Shown: piece after piece, positions 7,665-15,888 of the stretch | Numbering within the stretch: position 1 is the stretch's first letter | Layout: every line of letters begins with the position of its first letter | NCBI GenBank assembly: GCA_016699575.1 | Contig: CP064979.1 | Span: 2,542,001 to 2,606,000, forward strand | Source of the DNA: Flavobacteriales bacterium | GTDB lineage: Bacteria; Bacteroidota; Bacteroidia; Flavobacteriales_F; PHOS-HE28 | Reading direction: 5' to 3' | Length of the DNA: 64,000 bases | Program-made: the position numbers and the translations under genes | Notes under the pieces: generated by a model | Seen by the model: only the letters and a program-made list of their open reading frames with translations | The model's database searches: none | Told to the model about the DNA's origin: nothing

Positions 7665-9431
7665 ATGAAGAAGCTCCTCACGATGTTAGGTGTAATGGTA
7701 GTAGTGCCCAACGGCACTGCGACCGCGCAAAGTGACACGGCAAGGTTCGCGATCAGTCCGATGCGGGCCGGTTCGGCCTTTACGATCGGCAGTGGCCGGT
7801 TCCAACGTTCATCACTGCATGAGCACCAGGAGAAACCAATGGCTGTGCGCCCGAACACTATTGAGAAGGGTAACGCAGTAGGAACGGTTTGGGAGCAATT
7901 GCCACAAGACCGGTGGGGGCTTCGGCTCATCCTTTTCGAACCCTCACGCGATAGCTATCAAACGAGCAATAGCTGGTTGGGCACGCATCGGATGCCCAAC
8001 GTCCTTTACTCAGGGCTCGGGTTCGACTACGACCTTGACAGGCAATGGTCGCTCGGGTTCGATGCGCTGGCAAGTTGGGGTGCTTTGAGCGGTGGGGATG
8101 GTGGGCTCAAGGTGCATGTTTACGACCCCGCTGTTGAACGATACGACCGAAACAATGGGGACTATCTGGGCAAGGGAGTCACCAGTATTTACCAGCAACG
8201 GCGTTCGGCCATGGGCTTTACGCTGCACGCCAACCGCCGGTTTGTGCCAATGCGGCGCTCATCACCGTATGCTGGGGTGTTCGCTGGTCTGCGCCGTGAG
8301 CAAATGATGCTCTACGCGCCGGTGAATCAGGTCGATCACAACGTCGAATTGCGGAACGGGCCCAAAGAGGGGTTGACCTCCATCGTCTACACCGTGCCCG
8401 TCGGTGTGCGTTTGGGTTTGGATTTCCGCGCGGGCCCGATGTACTATGACCTGTACTTGCACGCGGCCTATCAGTTCGGTGGAGGGGACAGGTATTTCGA
8501 TGCACCGCTGGACGCGAAATTGATAACCTCTACGGGTCTGTTCGGGACCGGTAAGAGAGAGAGTTTCAGGAAGAACGATTACACCTATGGTTTCGGTTTT
8601 GCCGTCGGATTTGGTAGGCGGCTGCGGAAGGAGGGCGAACGTAAGAAGCCCGAACTTCCTGTGCAGTCGACCACGGAGCGCGGCTGGGGCGTGCGCCTGG
8701 TCCTGATGGAGCGGGCCTTCGATAACTCCAGGCGTGGCGGTCCGTCTACCGGTATCATCTTCGGCGGGCTGTTCCGTCCGAGCACGTTCACTGGGATCGG
8801 CTTTGACGTGGATCTCGACAAGCGTTGGTCAATGGGCATGGAGGTTTCGATGGATCCTGTTCTGGCTTTTGGCGAAAAGCGCTACGGAGGTAGCTACCAT
8901 GACCCAACTGTCACCGTTCTGCTCAATGGAAGCGCTCATGCCCAAGGAGCAAGCATTTACTACGAACAAAGTGGCGGCGCGTACGCGGTGAACACCAGGG
9001 CAGCCTACCGCTTCTCTGACCGCCGAAGATCTTCACCCTATGTCGGTGGTTGGGCTGGGCTGCGGATCGACCACGTGATCATGAGCGATCCGAAGATCTT
9101 GATCAACAACAGGCCCGCTGGTGCCGAGTATGGGTTGTCGTCGGATCCGCCGACCAGCATGTCCACCACCCGCATTACCGTCCCCGTGGGCTTGCGGTTG
9201 GGCATGGACCTGCGCGCCGGTAGAACCTACTACGACCTGTACATGTACGGTGGCTACAAGATCGGGGCGGAACGGAACTATTTCGATCTGGATATGCGGG
9301 GCACAGTGCTCGAGGGCGGAGAAGTTCAGGTTAGTGGGGTGATGCGCGACCACCCGATCAGCGTGGGTTTCGGGGTGGCCATGGGCATTGGCCGTCGGAC
9401 CCATACGACCAGGGAACTAGGTGGGAACTGA
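7665..9431 (+). CDS. Secreted outer-membrane-like protein with internal duplication
   Basis: 588 residues starting MKKLLTMLGVMVVV, a signal peptide. Residues about 75-315 and 335-580 are two diverged copies of one unit. Each opens with a WG[VL]RL[IV]L stretch, continues through G[IL]GFD[VY]DLD[KR]..WS, then SSPY.G..AGLR, and ends with a VPVG[LV]RLG[ML]D[LF]RAG..YYDLY motif. The alternation of short hydrophobic strands and aromatic residues suggests two beta-barrel-like or beta-sandwich units. No known family was recognised and there is no T9SS sorting domain, so the product could sit in the outer membrane or periplasm. The gene stands alone and its 3' end overlaps the convergent sulfotransferase-like gene by 15 bp. 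GC looks slightly lower than in neighbouring genes. Confidence 0.8.
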   Translation: MKKLLTMLGVMVVVPNGTATAQSDTARFAISPMRAGSAFTIGSGRFQRSSLHEHQEKPMAVRPNTIEKGNAVGTVWEQLPQDRWGLRLILFEPSRDSYQTSNSWLGTHRMPNVLYSGLGFDYDLDRQWSLGFDALASWGALSGGDGGLKVHVYDPAVERYDRNNGDYLGKGVTSIYQQRRSAMGFTLHANRRFVPMRRSSPYAGVFAGLRREQMMLYAPVNQVDHNVELRNGPKEGLTSIVYTVPVGVRLGLDFRAGPMYYDLYLHAAYQFGGGDRYFDAPLDAKLITSTGLFGTGKRESFRKNDYTYGFGFAVGFGRRLRKEGERKKPELPVQSTTERGWGVRLVLMERAFDNSRRGGPSTGIIFGGLFRPSTFTGIGFDVDLDKRWSMGMEVSMDPVLAFGEKRYGGSYHDPTVTVLLNGSAHAQGASIYYEQSGGAYAVNTRAAYRFSDRRRSSPYVGGWAGLRIDHVIMSDPKILINNRPAGAEYGLSSDPPTSMSTTRITVPVGLRLGMDLRAGRTYYDLYMYGGYKIGAERNYFDLDMRGTVLEGGEVQVSGVMRDHPISVGFGVAMGIGRRTHTTRELGGN

Positions 9432-10235
9432 CCACCGCTCCCTTGCCGCAGCGATCTCCTCATCGCTGAAGAAGTGCTGCATGTAGCGCGAGCCGTACAC
9501 ATGGTCGAGCTCTTCCGCCGTGAAGCGGATCTCGGCCGCCAGCGACTTGTACTTCTCGCGGCTCAGCTTCTCCTCGCCGATGTTGGCGAGTTCCAGCCGT
9601 GAGAGCTTCAGGCCGATGAATTCCTCCATGGCCGGGGCGAAAACATCGTTCAACTGCTCCAGCTTAACGAACAGGATGTCGAAACGGTCCGTGCGGTGGA
9701 TGCTGTAGCCGCGCTGCGTGTCGAACGGCAAGTCGTAAACGTCCACGCCCGTCCACTCCTTGAATTCCTCGTCGAACCACGTGAGCGTGTGCTGGAACTT
9801 CCGCTCCTTCAAGTGCGCGACCAGCTCCGCGTTGCTCTTGCTGTCGAAGGGTACATCGCCGAAACGACCGCGCCAGGTCTGGAACAACGCGCTCACATCG
9901 CGCACCACCGGTTCGCGCACCAGGGTGATGATGCACACGCGTTTGCCTTTGTGCTTGTCGAGGTCGGCCAGTATGCGCCGCCCCAGGCCGATGTGCTTCT
10001 TGAAGTACTCGTCGCTCTTGGGCAGCAGATCGCCCAGGAACTTCTCGCTCAGGTAATGCACGTGGTGCACCGGTATCCTGGGCAGCTTCTTCTTCAGCGT
10101 GGCGTAGAGGGTGCTGCTGCCCACCTTGCCCAGTGTATAGATCAGGAAGAAGCGGTCGCGCTGTCGGCGTCGATCGTTCCATGTGGCCAGCAACTGCCAC
10201 CACCCTTTCAGTTTTTCCTTGATCCGTGCGAGCAT
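9417..10235 (-). CDS. Sulfotransferase-like / putative capsular polysaccharide synthesis protein
   Basis: 272 residues from the ATG at 10235. The start was chosen because a TACTTTCG promoter element lies at 10247-10254; a longer form from 10292 would begin upstream of that promoter. Near the N-terminus, IYTLGKVGSSTLYATL resembles the P-loop-like 5'-phosphosulfate-binding motif of sulfotransferases. LVREPVVRDVSALFQ is the usual second PAPS-contact region. This combination, with a later DVYDLPFD motif, fits the putative capsular polysaccharide synthesis family of PAPS-dependent enzymes. The substrate is unknown; transfer of sulfate to a surface glycan is inferred. It is divergent from kbl and convergent with the preceding gene (15-bp overlap). 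Confidence 0.7.
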   Translation of the reverse strand: MLARIKEKLKGWWQLLATWNDRRRQRDRFFLIYTLGKVGSSTLYATLKKKLPRIPVHHVHYLSEKFLGDLLPKSDEYFKKHIGLGRRILADLDKHKGKRVCIITLVREPVVRDVSALFQTWRGRFGDVPFDSKSNAELVAHLKERKFQHTLTWFDEEFKEWTGVDVYDLPFDTQRGYSIHRTDRFDILFVKLEQLNDVFAPAMEEFIGLKLSRLELANIGEEKLSREKYKSLAAEIRFTAEELDHVYGSRYMQHFFSDEEIAAARERWSVPT

Positions 10236-10246
10236 CGGTAGGGCCG

Positions 10247-10284
10247 CGAAAGTAGGATCGCGCCAACGGTCGCGGATATCTTCG
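10247..10284. promoter_or_regulatory. Divergent promoter region for sulfotransferase-like gene and kbl
   Basis: TACTTTCG on the minus strand (10254 to 10247) lies 11 nt before the ATG at 10235. TATCTTCG on the plus strand (10277-10284) lies 21 nt before the kbl ATG at 10306. Both match the local TAnnTTCG consensus. No clear -33 TTTG is visible. Confidence 0.5.
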
Positions 10285-10305
10285 GCGCCCATTCAAAGCA
10301 GCACC

Positions 10306-11496
10306 ATGTACGGCGCCATCAAGCAGCATCTGGAAAAGGAACTGGAAGGCATCCGCGAAGCGGGCCTCTTCAAGCGCGAACGCATCATAACCAGCGAGCA
10401 GGGCGCCGAGATCACCGTTGGCGGCAAACAGGTGCTGAACTTCTGCGCGAACAACTACCTGGGCCTCTCATCGCATCCCGATGTGATCGCCGCGGCGCAC
10501 CGCACCCTCGATTCGCACGGCTACGGCATGAGCAGCGTGCGCTTCATCTGCGGCACGCAGGACATCCACAAGGAGCTGGAGGACAAGCTGGCGCGCTTCC
10601 ACAGCACGGAAGACACCATCCTCTATGCCGCCTGCTTCGACGCGAACGGTGGCGTGTTCGAACCGCTGCTGGCCGAAATGGATTGCATCATCAGTGATGC
10701 ACTGAACCACGCGAGCATCATCGATGGCGTGCGCCTTTGCAAGGCTGCGCGCTACCGTTATGCGAACAACGACATGGCCGATCTGGAGGTGCAGTTGAAG
10801 GCCGCACAGGCAGCGGGCCATCGCTTCAAACTGATCGTTACGGACGGCGTGTTCAGCATGGACGGCATTGTGGCCGATCTGAAAGGCGTGTGCGACCTGG
10901 CCGACAAGTACGACGCCATGGTGATGGTGGACGAGTGCCACGCCGCGGGCTTCATCGGAAAGACGGGCCGTGGGAGCGTGGAGGCATGCGGCGTCACCGG
11001 CCGCGTGGACATCATCACAGGCACGTTGGGCAAGGCGCTGGGCGGTGCCATGGGCGGCTACACCACGGGCCGGAAGGAGATCATCGAAATGCTGCGCCAA
11101 CGCTCGCGGCCCTACCTCTTCAGCAATTCGCTCGCGCCGAACATCGTGGGCGCTTCCATTGCCGTGCTCGATCTGTTGAGCAGCACCACGGCGTTGCGCG
11201 ACAAGCTCGAAGCGAACGTCAAGCGGTTCAAGTCCGGCATCGAAGCGCTCGGGTTCAAGACGCGCGGCGACCGCAGTGCCATTGTGCCGGTGATGCTGGG
11301 CGATGCCAAGTTGAGCCAGGTGATGGCCGACCGCTTACTGGAGGAAGGCATCTACGTCATCGGCTTCTTCTTCCCGGTGGTGCCGAAGGACACGGCGCGC
11401 ATCCGGGTGCAGTTGAGCGCGGCCCACACCGATGCGCACATCGACAAAGCGTTGGCGGCGTTCGGGAAGGTGGGGAAGGAGCTCGGTGTGATCTGA
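10306..11496 (+). CDS. kbl: Glycine C-acetyltransferase (2-amino-3-ketobutyrate CoA ligase)
   Basis: 396 residues, the normal family length, beginning MYGAIKQHLEKELEGIRE. It is a PLP enzyme of the alpha-oxoamine synthase family: H135 in DALNHASIIDG stacks on PLP, D209/H212 in VDECHAAGF contact the ring, and K243 in GTLGKALGG is the Schiff-base lysine. With threonine dehydrogenase it converts 2-amino-3-oxobutyrate and CoA to glycine and acetyl-CoA. No threonine dehydrogenase is in the window. A TATCTTCG promoter element lies just upstream, with no SD-like site. Longer in-frame starts upstream (from 10183) would run through the divergent promoter region and are rejected. The stop codon overlaps a GACCGGTC palindrome. 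Confidence 0.95.
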   Translation: MYGAIKQHLEKELEGIREAGLFKRERIITSEQGAEITVGGKQVLNFCANNYLGLSSHPDVIAAAHRTLDSHGYGMSSVRFICGTQDIHKELEDKLARFHSTEDTILYAACFDANGGVFEPLLAEMDCIISDALNHASIIDGVRLCKAARYRYANNDMADLEVQLKAAQAAGHRFKLIVTDGVFSMDGIVADLKGVCDLADKYDAMVMVDECHAAGFIGKTGRGSVEACGVTGRVDIITGTLGKALGGAMGGYTTGRKEIIEMLRQRSRPYLFSNSLAPNIVGASIAVLDLLSSTTALRDKLEANVKRFKSGIEALGFKTRGDRSAIVPVMLGDAKLSQVMADRLLEEGIYVIGFFFPVVPKDTARIRVQLSAAHTDAHIDKALAAFGKVGKELGVI

Positions 11497-11506
11497 CCGG
11501 TCAGGG

Positions 11507-12928
11507 CTATTGCCGGATGAACCTACCGATGACCAAAGGTGGTTGATCTGCGCGGTGCAAGCGCACGGCATAGGTGCCTTTTGCAAGTGCATGCGCACTG
11601 ATGGGTTGCATAGCATTGGCCGCACTGATCACCAACCGGCCAACAGCATCGAACACCTCGACTCTATCACCGGCTTCAACAGGCCCCCTGATGCGCAGGG
11701 ATCCAGTCGTGGGGTTGGGGAACAGACCGAATTCGGTCGTCGGGGCAAGTGTCTCTAGCCCCACAGCCCAACCGCAGGTGTCCACGTAGTTGCCGCCTAC
11801 CCACTTAGCAATGTAGTTGATGCTGTCGCCGCCTGCGGTCCAGAAGCCACCACCTATGTAGAGCGTATCGCGGAACACGGCCATGCAACCGGGAATGTTG
11901 TCCAAATAGTCCGGCGGCAGCATGCTGCACCACCGGTAGCCATCCCACTTGCTCAGGCCACCGCTCGGCACACCACCCATGCGGTCGAACGGCCCAATGG
12001 CCAAGAGGTCGTTGCCCCATTGCATGATGCGGCGCACAACAGGATTGTCGGCTCCGCGCGTGCCATCGCCGATCTCCGTCCACGTATGGCCATCGGTTTT
12101 CAGGATACCACTGCCGGGATTGTTGGCCGAACCCCACGGCGGTAAGGCGAAAGCACCGGCCACAACGATCTCGCCGTTGATGTTCGCTACTTGGAAGATC
12201 TCAGCGATCTGACCGGTCAAACCATCCTCCACTTGCATCCACCCGGAGCCGTCGCTCCATGTGAACGAGCCGAACGGGTTGTTGAAGTTGCCCCCAACAT
12301 AAACGCTGTCGCCAACGATCTCCATGTCACGGACATAGTTCAAAGGTGCTGTAATGGTGCTGAAGATCGGCGCACCATATGCTGGAACCCAACCGTTGCC
12401 CGTCCACTTGGCCATTCCACCGCAGGGCTGTCCATCGGCGTATGAAAACCAACCACTGGCATAAAGAGTGTCATTGAAGACCTTCAGGCTGCGTACCGGA
12501 CCATCCATGCCGTACCCGGCAGGATGCCAGTCAACACCGTCGAAGCGAGCCACGAACCTTGTCGTGTCCCCCGTGTACCAATGGTTGAACTCACCACCGG
12601 CGAACAACTCCCCATTGTACAGCGCGAGGCATGTAACCGGCTGGCCCAAGCCGATGGTAATAGGGAACTGTGGCACGCATACCCCAGCGCCGTAAAGGCA
12701 ACCGACCGGCTCGAACGTGGTCCCGTTCCACTTGGCGACCCCTGGGCTCATGATAGTGTCAGAGAGCCAATAGAACTGCCCACCAACGTAGAGCACGTCA
12801 TTGACGGTATCGGTGAGCATGCAGTTGATGCCGCGCGTTGGATGATTGGGCAATGGCGCCAACAGCGGTTGCGCCGAGGCCAAACCCCAAGCGCACCACA
12901 CCAAGCCGACCAACGTGCCCCTGAACAT
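11507..12928 (-). CDS. Secreted beta-propeller protein with T9SS type A sorting domain (locus I partner)
   Basis: 473 residues: signal peptide MFRGTLVGLVWCAWGLASAQ, then repeated blade-like units (DVLYVGGQF, GELFAGGEF, DTLYASGWFSYADG, DTLYIGGGFWTAGG) alternating with VAKWNG / MAKWTG motifs. This is a galactose-oxidase/kelch-like propeller of a type common in secreted Bacteroidota proteins. The C-terminus (EFGLFPNPTTGSLRIRG to GTYAVRL) is a T9SS type A sorting domain. It lies 3 bp after the SBBP-repeat gene at 12932-15640, so the two are surely cotranscribed. Clear paralogues occur at 30728, 32551 and 39419, each also following an SBBP-family gene or remnant. Function unknown; surface exposure or secretion is inferred from the sorting domain. 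Confidence 0.85.
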   Translation of the reverse strand: MFRGTLVGLVWCAWGLASAQPLLAPLPNHPTRGINCMLTDTVNDVLYVGGQFYWLSDTIMSPGVAKWNGTTFEPVGCLYGAGVCVPQFPITIGLGQPVTCLALYNGELFAGGEFNHWYTGDTTRFVARFDGVDWHPAGYGMDGPVRSLKVFNDTLYASGWFSYADGQPCGGMAKWTGNGWVPAYGAPIFSTITAPLNYVRDMEIVGDSVYVGGNFNNPFGSFTWSDGSGWMQVEDGLTGQIAEIFQVANINGEIVVAGAFALPPWGSANNPGSGILKTDGHTWTEIGDGTRGADNPVVRRIMQWGNDLLAIGPFDRMGGVPSGGLSKWDGYRWCSMLPPDYLDNIPGCMAVFRDTLYIGGGFWTAGGDSINYIAKWVGGNYVDTCGWAVGLETLAPTTEFGLFPNPTTGSLRIRGPVEAGDRVEVFDAVGRLVISAANAMQPISAHALAKGTYAVRLHRADQPPLVIGRFIRQ

Positions 12929-12931
12929 CCG

Positions 12932-15640
12932 CTACTGTTTGATGAACCGCCCGATGAACAAAGGTGGTTCATCGGCGCGCAGCAAACGCACGGCATACGT
13001 TCCATCTGCCAATCGCTCCACACCGATCGGTTGCAAAGCGCTGGTCGCTTGCCCGACAAGGCGCCCCATTGCATCAAAGACCTCCAATCGGTCGTTGGGC
13101 CGCACAGGTCCACGAACGTGGAGAAGCTCTGCCGTCGGGTTCGGGAATAGACCGAATTCGGACGTTGATGCAGCCGCTTCCACGGCAAGGGCTGAGCCAT
13201 CCAACTGGAACCGCGCCACGAAACCGTCTGCGCTGCTCGAGCCTATAGCCTCGCAATAGGAGGTCCCCGGATAAGGACAAGCCACGGGCCAGTCGTCCAA
13301 GGCACCAGATTGGCCGGTGACGTAGAATGCATGCCCGTCGCTCACGGCAATGCCCATTGGTATATCGGAGTACCCCCCGAAAATGAAGATGTCCGTGAGC
13401 GTGTCGGTGTGCGGATAGAATATACCGAGCATGGTTGTCCATTCCTTCGTGCGGTCGCTCAGGAATGCATTGATGACCGCATCCGTCTGTTGCCAACCAC
13501 TGTTGCTGAAGTAGGGTTGGTGGTACCATGTGGCCGCTTGCTGGGCCACGTAGGCCAAGGGTGTTGCCGTGTGGTGTTGCACAATACCCGTGGTGAAGAG
13601 GTTGCCGTTGCCATCGAAGATGGCATTGTGGCCCATTGCCACCGGAAAAGGATACAAACCCATTTCCGGTGCGCCGGAGAAGTTGAACAGGGGAACGTGA
13701 TCGCGAGTTTGCCCACCGACCAAAGTGCTCCATTCGAGCACACCGCTCGGCAGGTCGAATTCCGCCAAGTACTGGTCCACATTCTCGGGGGTGCTCCGGA
13801 AATAGGCGCCATTGCCAGGGTCGCAGAGCGGTGCTCCAACGCCGGGCGCGCAACCCACGCTTACTTGGGTCACCGAACCCGTAACAATGAGCCGGTCGCG
13901 GTCCAAGTCCAGGTCCGGGATGCCCTCCATGGTCTTCAGGTTCGTGATCCAGTGCTTTTCGTAGTCGTCTTCGAACGATGCAATGAACCCGTTGCTATTG
14001 CCGGTATCCTGGAAACTGCCGGGAGGGCCAAGCGTGGTCAAGGAACTGGAGTTGCGCCCGCCGATCACAATGTGCTCAGCACCGGGCACGCCGGTCTGTT
14101 CGTGCACCGCAATGCACAGGGCCTCATCCAAATTGCTGGTGCCGAAATAGCTGCTCCACTTCAAACGGTTGTTGGGGTCGATGTGCCCGACGAAAGCATC
14201 GCGTTGCCCGAAGAGGCTACCGGCGAAATACCCGCCGCCATCGCAAACGGGGAAGCCTGCGGCAGTGGCCGTGCAGTTGCCATTGGTGCCGCCCGTGGCG
14301 GTGTTTGTGGTGCCGCAGAAGAACAGGTTGCCCAAACCATCGAAGGCCGCTCCGTTGAACATATCGTCGCCTTCGCCGCCGAAGTAGGTGGAGCGCAACA
14401 GGGTTCCGGTCTGGCTGTTAAACCAGGAGAGCATACCATCGTAGCCGCCTTTGTTCACCCCTTGCCAGTAGGTTCCGTCATTCGGGTCGAATTGGGGTAC
14501 TAGCACATAATCCGTGCTCTTGCTCCCGCCGGCCATCAGCACTTGGTCGGTGGTGGCATCATAGGCTATGGCGTAGGGCAGGTCCCAATCTGCGCCGCCG
14601 ATAAGGGTCACCCAATTGTTCACGGCATCGTCGGTCGCGTTCCCCGGTGCGTAGAGGTAACGGCCCACAGAGACATCCCAAGCTGCTCCCGGATACTGCG
14701 ACGAACCGTTGGTCGGCGGATAACCGGGATCATTCACGATTGTAGTAACCAACAGGTCACCATTGGGCCGTGTGGTGCTCGCCACAACGGGTTCGCCAAC
14801 GGCTCCATCACCAACCAGGGTACACCAATCCAAGTTGCCATTGGCGGTGGGTGGTGGTGGTGGTGGTGGCGCACCTATGAGGAAAACCAAAGGAAGGGCG
14901 GGGTCGTAGGTGTCCCATTGCAGGTGCACGTTGTCACCAGTGTTGTCCTCTGTCCACTCACCGGTCCAGTTCAAGTTGATGATGCTGTCGTTGGCGTTCC
15001 ACTGGTAGGCCAGTGCTTCGCGCAGCTCGATCCATTTCAGGCCGCTGTACGCCTTCAGCGTTCCTGTGATGTCGTCCACGTGCAAGCTGTCCTGCCCCTC
15101 GAAGTGCAACACGACGTTGTCCGGGTCCGAGCCGGGATGGCAGATGATCGCCATTTTGGGACCGCCGCCCCCGCTGTAGAGCAACAGGTCAATGTCGGGA
15201 AAGTAGTCGCGGTAGGTAACTGTCCCATAGCTCTGCACACCCGTTATTCCGGTCCCCGTTCCGGCCGTGTAGTAGTTGTGGACGCCTGGCTGCACGGCAT
15301 CGAAGGTCGGATCAACGTATTGGGCCGTTTCACCCCAAGGCGTCATGGTGATCTTGTGTAGCAGGTCCGGGAAGGCCAGGGCCGGGTTGCTCTTGCTGCC
15401 CCATGAGTAGGCCAAGCTGCTTTCAATGCACGGCCATACCGTGAACTCCAAGCCTTCGCTCTTGGCCTTTGCCTCGGTCACGGGGTCGCCGTTGGTGTCC
15501 ATGATCTGTCCTGCGTTGTAGCGATACACCATGGTCGGGTTCAACATATCATCCGTGTAGTATTCCACGAAATCTGACTGGGCCATCAGGGTTGTGGTGG
15601 CGGCCGCCGAGAGGGCCAGTAATTGGGTGCGCATGTCCAT
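12932..15640 (-). CDS. SBBP-repeat secreted protein with T9SS type A sorting domain (locus I, intact)
   Basis: About 902 residues from ATG 15640 (MDMRTQLLALSAAA); ATG 15634 is also possible and 15658 less likely. After the signal peptide comes an N-terminal domain of the type found in SBBP proteins (probably DUF7948), with VVLHFEGQDSLHVDD and WIELREALAYQW. A seven-proline linker follows (about residues 256-262, encoded by a GGT run on the plus strand). Then come SBBP-type propeller blades such as RSTYFGGEGDDMFNG and the sorting domain EFGLFPNPTAELLHVRG to GTYAVRLLRA. It is the only undamaged member of the family in the window; copies at 28159 and 36891 carry a frameshift and a stop. The sorting domain closely resembles that of the downstream partner. 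Confidence 0.87.
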   Translation of the reverse strand: MDMRTQLLALSAAATTTLMAQSDFVEYYTDDMLNPTMVYRYNAGQIMDTNGDPVTEAKAKSEGLEFTVWPCIESSLAYSWGSKSNPALAFPDLLHKITMTPWGETAQYVDPTFDAVQPGVHNYYTAGTGTGITGVQSYGTVTYRDYFPDIDLLLYSGGGGPKMAIICHPGSDPDNVVLHFEGQDSLHVDDITGTLKAYSGLKWIELREALAYQWNANDSIINLNWTGEWTEDNTGDNVHLQWDTYDPALPLVFLIGAPPPPPPPTANGNLDWCTLVGDGAVGEPVVASTTRPNGDLLVTTIVNDPGYPPTNGSSQYPGAAWDVSVGRYLYAPGNATDDAVNNWVTLIGGADWDLPYAIAYDATTDQVLMAGGSKSTDYVLVPQFDPNDGTYWQGVNKGGYDGMLSWFNSQTGTLLRSTYFGGEGDDMFNGAAFDGLGNLFFCGTTNTATGGTNGNCTATAAGFPVCDGGGYFAGSLFGQRDAFVGHIDPNNRLKWSSYFGTSNLDEALCIAVHEQTGVPGAEHIVIGGRNSSSLTTLGPPGSFQDTGNSNGFIASFEDDYEKHWITNLKTMEGIPDLDLDRDRLIVTGSVTQVSVGCAPGVGAPLCDPGNGAYFRSTPENVDQYLAEFDLPSGVLEWSTLVGGQTRDHVPLFNFSGAPEMGLYPFPVAMGHNAIFDGNGNLFTTGIVQHHTATPLAYVAQQAATWYHQPYFSNSGWQQTDAVINAFLSDRTKEWTTMLGIFYPHTDTLTDIFIFGGYSDIPMGIAVSDGHAFYVTGQSGALDDWPVACPYPGTSYCEAIGSSSADGFVARFQLDGSALAVEAAASTSEFGLFPNPTAELLHVRGPVRPNDRLEVFDAMGRLVGQATSALQPIGVERLADGTYAVRLLRADEPPLFIGRFIKQ
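14846..14869 (+). repeat. GGT triplet run encoding a polyproline linker
   Basis: Run of GGT on the plus strand, read as proline codons on the minus strand, joining the N-terminal domain to the propeller of the SBBP protein. Length changes would be in frame. Confidence 0.7.
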
Positions 15641-15682
15641 GGGGTTTGGGTAAGCCAAAGGGAACGATTCTTCCCGAAGGAA

Positions 15683-15706
15683 AAAATACCCAGTTCAGGG
15701 TATTTT
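15683..15706. repeat. AT-rich inverted repeat between divergent genes
   Basis: Perfect 9-bp arms (15683-15691 and 15698-15706) around a 6-nt loop, AT-rich in a GC-rich background, 43 nt upstream of the minus-strand SBBP gene and 183 nt before the plus-strand cytochrome-propeller gene. It could be an operator, overlapping promoter -7 elements (TATTTT on both strands) or a terminator; which one is not decided by sequence. Confidence 0.5.
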
Positions 15707-15888
15707 GTGCCTTGGCGCCTGGCACCATGGTTGTGGCACGGGCCGCACCAGTGGTCCACCGGCCGTCGTGACCGGTCCGGATTTCTTGTTCCGGGATTTC
15801 GGGTAACGGGGTTCGGGGTAGCGCTCCGCCACCGGTTCATCCTATTTTCCCGACCCGTTCGCGAAACCTGCCCGAACGGAAAAGGACC

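Noticed and set aside
13310..14503. Plus-strand frame opposite the locus I SBBP gene
   Set aside because: No start context and no domain; the minus strand encodes a recognisable SBBP protein.
14846..14869. GGT run considered as a phase-variation tract
   Set aside because: Triplet unit: slippage would change proline number, not the frame.
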